A DNA stretch of 64,000 bases, taken from the NCBI GenBank assembly GCA_900045905.1, contig FCNS01000046.1:92351-156350 (forward strand), given 5' to 3'. Made by a program: the position numbers and the translations under genes. This DNA comes from Clostridiales bacterium CHKCI001. GTDB taxonomy: Bacteria > Bacillota > Clostridia > Lachnospirales > Lachnospiraceae. Positions 1-8,227 of this stretch are shown here, piece by piece. The notes beneath the pieces are model-generated. The model worked only from the letters and a program-made list of their open reading frames with translations, was not told the origin of the DNA and ran no database searches. Position 1 is the stretch's first letter, and each line of letters opens with the position of its first letter.

Positions 1-2
1 GT

Positions 3-269
3 TATTATACAGTCCAATGGTCTGTGGACAGCCTGGATTGGAAAGATTATGGAGCAGAAAGTATTATAAAAACAGTCACACAACACAAAGCATTGGATAA
101 CGGAGCTATTATTCTAATGCATAATGGTGCAAAATATACAAAAGATGCCTTAGAAACAGTTATTACAACATTACAGCAAAATGGCTATGAAATTGTCCCT
201 ATTTCTCAACTCATTTATAAAGATAATTACCATATGGATCATACTGGAAAACAAATTTTAAACCAATAA
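3..269 (+). CDS. Polysaccharide deacetylase (CE4), C-terminal part, cut by window edge
   Basis: The frame is open to the left edge of the window, so this is the 3' end of a longer gene; the GTG at 24 is an internal codon. The visible 88 residues contain QWSVDSLDWKDYG, then a segment with GAIILMHNG, typical of the last strands of NodB-homology (CE4) polysaccharide deacetylases. In that family the late Leu-His pair lines the acetate pocket. Such enzymes remove acetyl groups from peptidoglycan GlcNAc/MurNAc or from other N-acetylated surface glycans, outside the membrane. The substrate and any signal peptide cannot be judged because the N-terminal part is outside the window. Confidence 0.85.
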   Translation, partial: YYTVQWSVDSLDWKDYGAESIIKTVTQHKALDNGAIILMHNGAKYTKDALETVITTLQQNGYEIVPISQLIYKDNYHMDHTGKQILNQ

Positions 270-325
270 GGATAATATCTCAAATCCAGAAAATATCAAG
301 AATTGAATATATGATAAGTATCCCC

Positions 326-366
326 CTGCTAGTGCTATAATTGAAGTGCTAGCAGAGGATTATTAC
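326..366 (+). terminator. Possible terminator after the deacetylase gene
   Basis: A 7 bp stem, CTGCTAG at 326-332 paired with CTAGCAG at 349-355, lies about 60 bases after the deacetylase stop codon. The following tail is only moderately T-rich. It may be a weak intrinsic terminator. Confidence 0.4.
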
Positions 367-368
367 TT

Positions 369-533
369 GAACGCAGAATGGGCAGTTCCCCGCTTCAAGT
401 GCGTGGAGCACTAAGCGGTGGGATGGCATGCCTGTGTCAGTGGGGGATTAGGAAAGCCCACACTGACAAGCTGCAAATCAACCTGCGTTCATGAGAAAGT
501 AGCGAAGTGGATTCCGAGTGTCCGCTTTACTAG
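369..533 (+). repeat. Structured interspersed repeat, copy 1
   Basis: A ~165 bp element present three times in the window (369-533 direct; 2376-2543 and 30750-30906 on the other strand). It starts with GAACGCAG, which can pair with CTGCGTTC at 483-490. Inside are hairpins AGTGC/GCACT and TGTCAGTG/CACTGACA. A 3' hairpin is AAGTGGA/TCCGCTT with one G-U pair. This copy has lost the AGCTGC-AAA-GCAGCT hairpin seen in copy 2. No open reading frame is evident in it. The folding suggests a structured RNA or a palindrome-rich non-autonomous mobile element, for example IS200/IS605-derived; that origin is inference. Confidence 0.75.
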
Positions 534-948
534 AAAATAAGTATTTACAATTACAATTTTTTCCATAATTTGACTATATAACACTATTATCGACAGTAAA
601 TATTTTTATAATATTGTATTACTACCAAAAAATATTTAAATATTTAAATTTATTCTATCATTTTTCCAATCTATATTGAATTTCTTATATACACATGATA
701 TAATTAATAATATATAGGCTGGAAGATTTTCATAGAATTTATACAGTCATCAGACTTGAATTTTCATTTCCGATATGCGAAACGCAATTTCCAAGACTAA
801 AGTTACTCAAGACGATTCTAAATAATTTCACTGAATCCAATCCCCATTGAACAATCAACAATCCATTTACTTTTATTAACTATTCGTTCAGCACTGAAAA
901 TAATCTTTTCTTGACAGCTGAACAAATAGCCTTTATAGATTGCGAGTG
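534..948. other. AT-rich intergenic stretch, no gene seen
   Basis: About 400 bases of AT-rich sequence between repeat copy 1 and the gene starting near 949. All frames have frequent stops. No strong promoter pair, hairpin or ribosome binding site could be supported. Confidence 0.5.
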
Positions 949-2355
949 ATGCTAATGATTATTTATTGTACAAAAATTCCTGTTAAAAATTCTCTAAATA
1001 CAATTACTTTTATTGAATTGGCAATTCAATGGAATCAGAGCAGTTGTTACGATGCTATCCCTAACCTTTCATGGGATGGCAGCAGCTCTTATACCGCAGA
1101 ATATAACCACCGAAAATTTTGTATACAAGTATTAGAAGAAGACCATATTATAGCGATACACTTTGAACACGAAGAACCAAATGACGTTCTCTGGAGCCAC
1201 GACTTCATCCTTCATGACAAAGAAGAGCCATATCCAACGCTTTCTATACAAATTTTACGTGAAACTCGTAGCAACCTGCCATTTGTACCTGATGGAAAAC
1301 CACCCCGTTTTGTCTGTATGCTTTTAGATGCTGGATATGGAGCGATGGATTATGAGCTTCCTGTTTCTAATCAGGCAATCCCAATCACATTTTCCAATTA
1401 TTCTATTATTAGAGACTTAATTTTCCAACGACGCCACTATTATCTCCCTATCGTTTATGTAACTCTCCATTGGGGCAATTATATTATTTCTCCCCATGAG
1501 CTTGCAAAACGCCTTCAGGGAATTGCACATGTGTTATATGAGACGACATATGCAATTTCTAAGAAACTACAAAAAGATACTGCAGGAAAAAATCCACATA
1601 CAGGTTTGATTGGTTTATACTGTACTACATCTTCTAAAATTTATCAACCTAAGGATTATGCATCCTCCCAAATCTTTTGTAAGCATCTTTATCATACAAT
1701 TCAACAACATTATCTGATGAATTTTCGTCTCCTCTATAATGAAACTTGGTCAGGGCTTCAAAATATTATTTTACAGCGACGTACGGAACGGCTTATGCGA
1801 GAAAAGCAAAATACAGAAATGGAAATGGAACAATACATTAACAACTTTGATGAAGAAATACAGGGCTATAAAAATGCCCTAGAAACGATGTACCGAAAAG
1901 TACAGGCACTAACCATTGAAAACAACCAGCTTCGTAACAATCAATCTCAACTTATCGAAGGTACTCCCATTCTTATTAAAGGAAACGAAGAAGACCTTTA
2001 TCCAGGTGAGATTCAAGATTTCGTCTGCGATATACTAAAAACAGAACTCATACATGCAATTGATCACACAAGAAGAAAAGATGTGCTTACTTCTCTTGTA
2101 AATGCCAATCATACTTCCTATCCGCGTCAAAAAAAGCGTGAAGCAGTAAAGAATACATTAAAATCCTATACTGGTATGACAAGTACAATACGCAAACGAC
2201 TAGAAGATATTGGGTTTACAATTGACAGTACAAGTCCTCATCATAAGATTACTTTTGAAGGAGATGAGCGATACACATTTGCACTTAGTAAATCCCCAGG
2301 GGATGCTCGAGGTAATAAAAATGCCGCAAATAAAATCATCACATTATTCCTGTAA
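949..2355 (+). CDS. Conserved hypothetical protein with coiled coil and possible nucleic-acid-binding C-terminus
   Basis: I do not recognise a named function. The protein is about 468 residues. The N-terminal half is rich in beta-strand-like segments and contains the pattern YYLPIVYVTLHWG followed by ELAKRLQGIAHVLYE, which I associate with uncharacterised bacterial proteins of accessory regions. Around residues 280-330 is a charged heptad-like stretch (MREKQNTEMEMEQYI onward) likely to form a coiled coil. The last 50 residues (GFTIDSTSPHHKITFEGD, then SPGDARGNKNAANKI) resemble small HicA-like or RNA-binding folds. The frame opens after a TGA at 919. Candidate starts are TTG 940, ATG 949 and ATG 955, none with a good ribosome binding site; 949 is chosen as the first ATG. 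The gene sits alone between inverted copies of the structured repeat. A defence or mobile-cargo role is possible but unproven. Confidence 0.6.
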   Translation: MLMIIYCTKIPVKNSLNTITFIELAIQWNQSSCYDAIPNLSWDGSSSYTAEYNHRKFCIQVLEEDHIIAIHFEHEEPNDVLWSHDFILHDKEEPYPTLSIQILRETRSNLPFVPDGKPPRFVCMLLDAGYGAMDYELPVSNQAIPITFSNYSIIRDLIFQRRHYYLPIVYVTLHWGNYIISPHELAKRLQGIAHVLYETTYAISKKLQKDTAGKNPHTGLIGLYCTTSSKIYQPKDYASSQIFCKHLYHTIQQHYLMNFRLLYNETWSGLQNIILQRRTERLMREKQNTEMEMEQYINNFDEEIQGYKNALETMYRKVQALTIENNQLRNNQSQLIEGTPILIKGNEEDLYPGEIQDFVCDILKTELIHAIDHTRRKDVLTSLVNANHTSYPRQKKREAVKNTLKSYTGMTSTIRKRLEDIGFTIDSTSPHHKITFEGDERYTFALSKSPGDARGNKNAANKIITLFL

Positions 2356-2375
2356 AAAATTTCCGTCTTAGCACC

Positions 2376-2543
2376 CTAGTAAAGCAGACACTCGGAATCT
2401 GCTTCACTACTTCCTCGTGAACGCAAGCTGCTTTGCAGCTTGTCAGTGTGGACTTTCCTAATCCCCCACTGACACGGACATCCCCATCCCACCGCTTAGT
2501 GCTCTACGCACTTGAAGCGGGGGACTGCCCGTTCTGCGTTCAC
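2376..2543 (-). repeat. Structured interspersed repeat, copy 2
   Basis: This is the best-preserved copy of the repeat also found at 369-533 and 30750-30906, here on the minus strand. It begins 20 bases after the stop of the 949-2355 gene. Read on the minus strand it has the outer pairing GAACGCAG/CTTGCGTTC, a perfect hairpin AGCTGC-AAA-GCAGCT and a perfect 3' hairpin AAGCAGA/TCTGCTT. Together with copy 1 it frames the 949-2355 gene as long inverted repeats with the GAACGCAG ends facing outward. Confidence 0.8.
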
Positions 2544-2564
2544 ATAAAAACAGTGTGTATCACG

Positions 2565-2611
2565 ATAATAAAACACGGTTTTAGCAGCTATAACAGTTAC
2601 TAAAGCCGTGT
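2565..2611 (-). terminator. Terminator of the DUF445 gene
   Basis: A 12 bp stem with one G-U pair is formed by 2573-2584 and 2600-2611. On the minus strand it is followed by TTTTATTAT. It lies about 60 bases after the stop of the large DUF445 gene. Confidence 0.75.
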
Positions 2612-2672
2612 TCTTATGCAATCAAATCCTCTTTTACAGCACTCTCTATCGGTTATACTAAATTTCGTCCTA

Positions 2673-5600
2673 TCAGTCTGAACTATTTTTAAATTTTTCT
2701 ATTAGATATACAATAACTGCAATATAACAATTGATTCCTGCTACTGCTCCAAGATATCCCAATATATATAAAGTTTTAAAAATAGGATCCGCAAACGCTC
2801 GAATGGTTGCTTCCATTTCGTCCGCTGTTAATGCTTTTAATCGCTGTTCTGTCATTCCATATAAGTCTAAATCTGCCATAATTTCTCCGAGCTGTTTTTG
2901 TAATGCATCCCCTATTATTTCTACTATATAATAACTGATCTGCTTTTTCATCGCCTCTGGTAATTCCGCATACTCTGTCATATTCCAAATCTGATCTGCA
3001 ATCATCTTTCTTCCTTGATCAATCACAACTGTATTTTGGAAATAAATGTCTGCCATCACCTTAACTGAATCTGCTAAATCCTCCATAGAAATGACCTGTC
3101 CCATACAAACATCTTTTAATATAGGATTTATTATAATATCTACTAAAGAATCTACATTTTTTTGTGAAAGTAAAGTTTCTGTGACATGTTCCACGATTGC
3201 TTCATTGAATTGATTTCCAATTTCATGGACAGGAGTTCTGGCAACAATATCACCGAGCAAATCAGCCAAATCTTTTGCTAAATCTTTTTTTTCTTTTTCT
3301 ATCAACAAAAGGTTACTGCGAAGCATCTCTAAGCTTCTATGAATATTTTTTTCTATTTCTACAAGAGAATCCATTTTCAACATATGCAGATAAACATTTG
3401 GAGATTGATCTAAAATCAAACTCAACACCATATGAACTAACTTTTCCAAAATTGTGCTCATTTGAGATGGTTCTTTCCATATCGTTCCAAATAAAAGACG
3501 ATTTAATGTTGCTGGATAATCTTCTCCCAAAATTAATATTACAGCTTCTCCCATCGTAATAGAATACACCTTCTCTTTTAAGAATACTTGAAGTATTGTA
3601 TTAAATTCTTGTTTTTTGGATTTTAAATAGAGGGGAAGTTGGACTTCTTTTAATTCCCAAATTGCATCTCGAAAAATCGGTTCTATAATCTTCCTCATTC
3701 CAAAAGATGCGAGATTCTTTTGAAACTTATCCCACCAGTCGTCTGCTTCCATTTTTTCAGATTCTTGATAGCCAAATGTTTGCTCTATTTTTTTCTTAAT
3801 AATATTAATATAAAACCAGTCAATTGCTCGTTCTATTTTTTTATCCAGCAGTTCATTTCCCCATTGTTCTATTGGACGATTGAATATTGGAAATTCCCCA
3901 ATTAATTTCTCTTCTTGGGTTAAATTATTACATTTTTTTATTAGCCAGATTAATGATTTTTCTTTCATTTTTACCGTATCTGCTTGATTCCATTTCTGTT
4001 TTAGCAGAAGATGAAATGCCTTCTTTTGCTCCAAACTCCATTCTTTTGAAATATAAGTTTGATACATTGATTCTTTTTGCTTTGCAATATCTTCCAATGA
4101 AATAGATTCTATATGTGATATTAACTTTGTTTCTCCTTTTTCTATTAAATTGGAAAGCATCTGCTGGATTTGTTCACTGGAAAACCAGTTAGATAATTGC
4201 TTGTTTTCCTGATTCCACTCGATGAATTGCTGTCTTACATAGGCTTGTAGATCGGACGCTTGTACGATTGAATACAAATTCTCTGAAGAAATTATCTGAC
4301 TTAATGTTTTTTTCTCCAGCCATACCTTTATTTGATCAATGAGACTTTTACTATGCAAAAGCATCCAATTTATTGCTTCTTCTGCAATTTTTTCCCGATT
4401 CTGTTTTAACAATTTCATTCCCTGATGATCCACCCATTGTCTTAACATATCTGGAAAATCTGCTTTTTTTGCCTCATATAACTGCCTAACTGCCTGTTCG
4501 GATATCAATTCACTGCTTACATATTTCGCCATTGCACTTGCAAAGGCTTCCTGATTTTGCAAAATTACTCCCTCTGAAAGCAGGTAGAAATACTTCGATT
4601 TCGCAAGCCATTTAATTTGCTTCTTTGGATAAAACAGCATTTTTATTGCAACTATATTTGTGATAACACCAATGATCCCCATGGCTATAGTGCCAAAAAT
4701 CAATCCACTCCAAGTTGTTGGACTTCCATACATCGAAAGTCCTGGGACTGCCCAATAACAAATTGCTGCTGAAATAAGGAAACCAAGAAACCCACCAAAA
4801 TAGGAAAGATATTTTAATTGTCCTCCCATTAGTTTTTCTACTTGTTTACAAAGTTGATCTGGCTCTAACTTATTTAATGCATCTACAACTAAATTATGAA
4901 TTTGCTCTTGTAGTATCTGATCCATTCCCTTTCTAAGCTGCTTTGTACCACTTTTCACAAGCATCTCTTTTTGTTCTTCTCGATTAAAAACAGCTACTAA
5001 TTGTCCAATCGACTGTTTTTCCACTTCCCAATGATACCACTGCTGTAATAACCAATTTTTTATTCCATCTGCTAATTCATCCGCATGTTCTTTTGGGTAA
5101 GTTCTTAACCATTCTTTTCCTTGAGCGAACATCCATTGTTCCATCTTTTGAACAATTACTTCTTTTTCTTCCTTTACCCAATGATTTGCTTTATTAAATA
5201 AAAAATTACTTGTTTTCTCTATCTGCTTTTCTCCAATTTCTCCTACTGTAATTGCCCCTAATTCTTTTCCTAATGGCCTTATCTGACCAATAACCCACTG
5301 CGCTGTTTTCTCAGGATTTCCTTGAACATAATTGAGTAATTTTTGCTTTCCCTTCTCACAAATCAGATCAGAAAAGGACAACGAAAATCGATCCCATAAC
5401 CAAGAAACTGGCTTATCTTTTATATATTGATAAATTGCATTTTTTACTTCTTCTTTCCATTGACTTCTTCTCCAGAACGTTTTCCAAACACCTGAATGAT
5501 TACTTACAATACTTTGCACTATATCACAAATCTTTTGCTCTTTTAAGAAATTGAATATTTGTTCTACTACTGCATCACTATCATTCTCTTTAATCATCTC

Positions 5601-6764
5601 AAGTATACGCTGTAACCGCTCGGAAATATTCATTTGAGATACAATAAATACTTGAATTGTCTCTTCTAACCAACTCAAATATTCTGATTTATTTTGTTTT
5701 TCTACCGCAATATGAATCGAACGTCTTATTACCTCATCCAATTCATCTTCATTTTTTCTTATAAAATCAGCCAAAGGAGGAATCAATTCTGGAACATTTA
5801 CTCTAAGCCACGCTTCAATGCTGTTCCAAGTTTCTTCATTGAGCATATCTTCTAAAGGTACATCCATGGAAAGCAAGAAATCTATTACCTCCTTTTTCCT
5901 ATACCGGATTACTCTTCTACCTTCTATTGTTTTCCAATATGTTCCTAATTCTGTCCAGAAATAAGAAAATAATTGATCCACTCCATATCCTTGGATAAAA
6001 TCCCCAATTTTCTTTTCTCCCATCTTCTTTTGTAATTTGTTCAACTGTTCTCTTACTTTAATTGCATCCAAAATTTTATTCAAACAAGTTTCCAGTTTTT
6101 TTCTGTCTTTAAAAAGTTCTATTAATTTTTCTTTTAAAAATACTGAGAACAATGCTTCTTCCAACTGTTCCCAAAGCTCTGTTCCAATTATCTTCTCTAC
6201 TGTCAGTTCTGAATTCTGCTTACAGAAATGCTCTAGGACTTGATCGTATTGTTGTTTATTTTGAATCTCTTTTTCCAATATTTCGTAAAGATTCTGAACA
6301 ACTGCATATATTTGTTCTTCTGTTAGAAGCTGAGAAAAATCTATTTTTTTGAATAAATTCAAACAGAGCGGAACGAACTCATTTGCAACAAAATATTCAA
6401 TATAATGATCTCCCTTTCGTTTTACTTCCTCAAATCCTGAAAGCTGTGACACAGAACTGATTTTTTCCAAGCTTTTCTGTTCCAATATTTCATCAATCAA
6501 CTTACCCAAATGTTTTTCAATTACAGAATCTGGAATACCTTCTTTTAATACCTCCGAAGTTAAGATACTATTGGTTACACAGTTTGCTAAACTTTCAATT
6601 AGTCGATTCTTTTTTTCATCTGTGGCAGCAATGCTAATATCCCATGCAGGTAGTTTTCCTTTTCTTTTGATTGGACAGAATAACCAGCGAACCGCATATA
6701 AATTTGTTAAATATCCAGCAATGATTCCAGTAATAATAAAAAGAATAATCAGATATATCACCAT
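2673..6764 (-). CDS. Giant tandem DUF445 membrane protein
   Basis: A 1363-residue membrane-anchored protein built from two DUF445 (YheB-like) units. The first has an N-terminal membrane helix followed by GYLTNLYAVRWLFCP (about residues 17-31). The second, after two central hydrophobic helices at about 655-700, repeats the signature as GVITNIVAIKMLFYP near residue 700. Each signature precedes a long Glu/Lys/Gln-rich helical region, and the protein ends with a hydrophobic helix at about 1330-1355. Ordinary DUF445 proteins are near 380-450 residues, so this is a duplicated and much extended version. The family has no firm biochemical function; envelope or sporulation-linked roles have been suggested. 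It has its own terminator downstream and is transcribed away from the XRE gene's 3' end. Confidence 0.8.
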   Translation of the reverse strand: MVIYLIILFIITGIIAGYLTNLYAVRWLFCPIKRKGKLPAWDISIAATDEKKNRLIESLANCVTNSILTSEVLKEGIPDSVIEKHLGKLIDEILEQKSLEKISSVSQLSGFEEVKRKGDHYIEYFVANEFVPLCLNLFKKIDFSQLLTEEQIYAVVQNLYEILEKEIQNKQQYDQVLEHFCKQNSELTVEKIIGTELWEQLEEALFSVFLKEKLIELFKDRKKLETCLNKILDAIKVREQLNKLQKKMGEKKIGDFIQGYGVDQLFSYFWTELGTYWKTIEGRRVIRYRKKEVIDFLLSMDVPLEDMLNEETWNSIEAWLRVNVPELIPPLADFIRKNEDELDEVIRRSIHIAVEKQNKSEYLSWLEETIQVFIVSQMNISERLQRILEMIKENDSDAVVEQIFNFLKEQKICDIVQSIVSNHSGVWKTFWRRSQWKEEVKNAIYQYIKDKPVSWLWDRFSLSFSDLICEKGKQKLLNYVQGNPEKTAQWVIGQIRPLGKELGAITVGEIGEKQIEKTSNFLFNKANHWVKEEKEVIVQKMEQWMFAQGKEWLRTYPKEHADELADGIKNWLLQQWYHWEVEKQSIGQLVAVFNREEQKEMLVKSGTKQLRKGMDQILQEQIHNLVVDALNKLEPDQLCKQVEKLMGGQLKYLSYFGGFLGFLISAAICYWAVPGLSMYGSPTTWSGLIFGTIAMGIIGVITNIVAIKMLFYPKKQIKWLAKSKYFYLLSEGVILQNQEAFASAMAKYVSSELISEQAVRQLYEAKKADFPDMLRQWVDHQGMKLLKQNREKIAEEAINWMLLHSKSLIDQIKVWLEKKTLSQIISSENLYSIVQASDLQAYVRQQFIEWNQENKQLSNWFSSEQIQQMLSNLIEKGETKLISHIESISLEDIAKQKESMYQTYISKEWSLEQKKAFHLLLKQKWNQADTVKMKEKSLIWLIKKCNNLTQEEKLIGEFPIFNRPIEQWGNELLDKKIERAIDWFYINIIKKKIEQTFGYQESEKMEADDWWDKFQKNLASFGMRKIIEPIFRDAIWELKEVQLPLYLKSKKQEFNTILQVFLKEKVYSITMGEAVILILGEDYPATLNRLLFGTIWKEPSQMSTILEKLVHMVLSLILDQSPNVYLHMLKMDSLVEIEKNIHRSLEMLRSNLLLIEKEKKDLAKDLADLLGDIVARTPVHEIGNQFNEAIVEHVTETLLSQKNVDSLVDIIINPILKDVCMGQVISMEDLADSVKVMADIYFQNTVVIDQGRKMIADQIWNMTEYAELPEAMKKQISYYIVEIIGDALQKQLGEIMADLDLYGMTEQRLKALTADEMEATIRAFADPIFKTLYILGYLGAVAGINCYIAVIVYLIEKFKNSSD

Positions 6765-6870
6765 TTTCTCCCTCTTTCTGTTAATTATCCTTTATTTTAT
6801 ACGATATAGAAGTATTTAACAAGGTTCATTTTAACAAAAACTGTCTTCACTGAAACTTTCTTTTCCCATA

Positions 6871-6907
6871 AACAAAAAGAACTGAGTTTCATTCACAACC
6901 CAGTTCT
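6871..6907 (-). terminator. Terminator of the XRE regulator gene
   Basis: On the minus strand AGAACTGGGTT pairs with AACTCAGTTCT (11 bp, one G-U) and is followed by TTTTGTTT. It lies about 45 bases after the stop codon of the 6952-7356 gene. Confidence 0.85.
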
Positions 6908-6951
6908 AATTGACTCCATCCTTATATCTAACCTTTAAAACCAATTGCTTC

Positions 6952-7356
6952 TTATTCGTCCTCTTCTGACTCTGATAGTTCAATTTCTTTTCCTCTATCT
7001 CCAGCAACTCCTTTTATATAAGCCTCACATCTAATTCTTTCTTCATTTTCCAACGTTCCCCATAAACGAAGTAATAATTTTTGCTGTTTTGTCAATGTTA
7101 CACATTCATCATCTGCAAAGAACTGTGATAGAGTAATACCTAATCCATTACAAATTTTCACTAATGTACTAATTGTAGGAGTATTGGTACGTTTCAGCAT
7201 ATTAAAAATAGTTGAATGGGGAATCCCACTTTCTTTTGCAAGACGATACTTTGACCAATGTTTTTGTTCACATAGTTCTTCTATCCGTTTTATAACATAA
7301 TCTTCATTTATATGAATAGTTTCTATATTTATCGAATGATTCTCTTTTTCAGCCAT
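6952..7356 (-). CDS. XRE-family DNA-binding regulator
   Basis: A 134-residue cytoplasmic repressor-type protein. Residues about 20-80 form a Cro/CI helix-turn-helix: YRLAKESGIPHSTIFNMLKR is the helix-turn-helix proper and PTISTLVKICNGLGITLSQFF the following helices. The C-terminus is a short helical segment ending in an acidic tail (ELSESEEDE). It is transcribed divergently from the alpha-CTD-like gene at 7561. Its start ATG is preceded by GAGGAATAAAT. An inverted repeat AATATGTC-N8-GACATATT (7442-7465) and a further half site (7373-7381) lie in the shared intergenic region. I infer autoregulation and control of the divergent gene. The signal it responds to is unknown. Confidence 0.85.
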   Translation of the reverse strand: MAEKENHSINIETIHINEDYVIKRIEELCEQKHWSKYRLAKESGIPHSTIFNMLKRTNTPTISTLVKICNGLGITLSQFFADDECVTLTKQQKLLLRLWGTLENEERIRCEAYIKGVAGDRGKEIELSESEEDE

Positions 7357-7372
7357 ATTTATTCCTCATTTC

Positions 7373-7381
7373 TGACATATT
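7373..7381. promoter_or_regulatory. Single operator half site in the XRE leader
   Basis: TGACATATT repeats the half site of the inverted repeat at 7442-7465. It lies between the likely -10 box of the XRE gene (TATAAT, complement of 7394-7399) and its start codon. That is a position where binding could block transcription. Confidence 0.4.
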
Positions 7382-7441
7382 TGGTATACCATTATTATAG
7401 GATTTGAGCTATAATATTTTTAGATTTTAATAAGGGTAATA

Positions 7442-7465
7442 AATATGTCTCTATTCTGACATATT
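7442..7465. promoter_or_regulatory. Candidate operator, inverted repeat AATATGTC-N8-GACATATT
   Basis: Perfect 8 bp half sites at 7442-7449 and 7458-7465, separated by 8 bases. The right half overlaps the -35 hexamer of the promoter proposed for the alpha-CTD-like gene. It is the natural target for the adjacent XRE regulator; binding has not been tested. Confidence 0.55.
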
Positions 7466-7485
7466 ACTGCTTTACATTTTATTAT
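7456..7485 (+). promoter_or_regulatory. Promoter of the alpha-CTD-like gene
   Basis: A -35 box CTGACA (7456-7461), an 18 base spacer and a -10 box TATTAT (7480-7485) fit a housekeeping sigma promoter. The -35 box is inside the right half of the inverted repeat 7442-7465, so bound regulator would occlude it. Confidence 0.5.
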
Positions 7486-7505
7486 TTCCCAAAATCATCC
7501 AAAAA

Positions 7506-7536
7506 TACCCTCAGTTGATCTCATCAACTGAGGGTA
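7506..7536. promoter_or_regulatory. Perfect 14 bp hairpin in the leader of the alpha-CTD-like gene
   Basis: TACCCTCAGTTGAT (7506-7519) and its exact complement (7523-7536) enclose a 3 base loop. On the plus strand no T-run follows, so it is not a usual terminator for that direction. On the minus strand it is followed by a short T-run, so it could stop read-through from 8228-9031 before the XRE gene. It ends 24 bases before the TTG start at 7561. Confidence 0.6.
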
Positions 7537-7560
7537 CTAACACAGAAAGGGGTTTTTCAT

Positions 7561-8190
7561 TTGTCTAACTATAATTTAAAAAACGATCTATCTATCGAGG
7601 AATTGGCTCTACCTATACGTACAGTGAATGCACTAAATCGTGCACAAATCACTACATTACAACAGCTTCAGATGCTTTCTGTTCAGGAACTTACCCAAAT
7701 GAGGGGAATTGGAGAGATTGGCCTTCAAATATTATTATCAACTTGCGAGAAATATTCCATTCATATTCCCCCAACACCTAAGCGTTCTTTTCCTCACGCT
7801 TCTTTCATTAAGTTATTATCTCACAAGACTATCATACTATTTCAGAAAGTAAATATCTCTACTCTAGAAGATATTCCATTACACTCTACAGAAGAATTAG
7901 TTCAATGGTGCGAAGGAAACGTTTTCCATGCAGCTAAAATTTATAAGGAGTTAAAATCTGCTGGCATTGCAACTCATTCTTCCGGTTCACCTTTTTTATT
8001 TGAAATTTCTTCCTTTCCTGCTGTTTCTGTTTCCAGTTTACTTTGGCATGGCATTTACCGTATTGATCAATTTCTTTCCATGAATGAAAAAGAACTGTAC
8101 CATGTTAGAAATCTTGGAAAAAAGCGAATTGATCAACTCTTGGAACTAAAAAAAGAATACAGCACACAGCCATTCATTAACTCCCAATGA
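7561..8190 (+). CDS. RNA polymerase alpha-CTD-like helix-hairpin-helix protein
   Basis: A 209-residue soluble protein with two copies of the fold of the RNA polymerase alpha C-terminal domain. Copy 1 is at about residues 10-65 (LSIEELALPIRTVNALNRAQITT, then MRGIGEIGLQILL). Copy 2 is at about 150-200 (HGIYRIDQFLSMNEKELYHV, then RNLGKKRIDQLLELK). The RNLGKK motif is the one used by genuine alpha-CTD for DNA contact. The segment between, about 80-135, looks like a degenerate third copy. No alpha N-terminal domain is present, so it cannot assemble RNA polymerase itself. The start is TTG, chosen because AAAGGGG lies 8 bases upstream. It is divergent from the XRE gene and probably repressed by it. 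A role as DNA-binding or transcription-modulating protein is inferred. Confidence 0.75.
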   Translation: MSNYNLKNDLSIEELALPIRTVNALNRAQITTLQQLQMLSVQELTQMRGIGEIGLQILLSTCEKYSIHIPPTPKRSFPHASFIKLLSHKTIILFQKVNISTLEDIPLHSTEELVQWCEGNVFHAAKIYKELKSAGIATHSSGSPFLFEISSFPAVSVSSLLWHGIYRIDQFLSMNEKELYHVRNLGKKRIDQLLELKKEYSTQPFINSQ

Positions 8191-8227
8191 AATCCTCTGT
8201 TTTTGTGCCGTATTCTTTTCCTATTTC

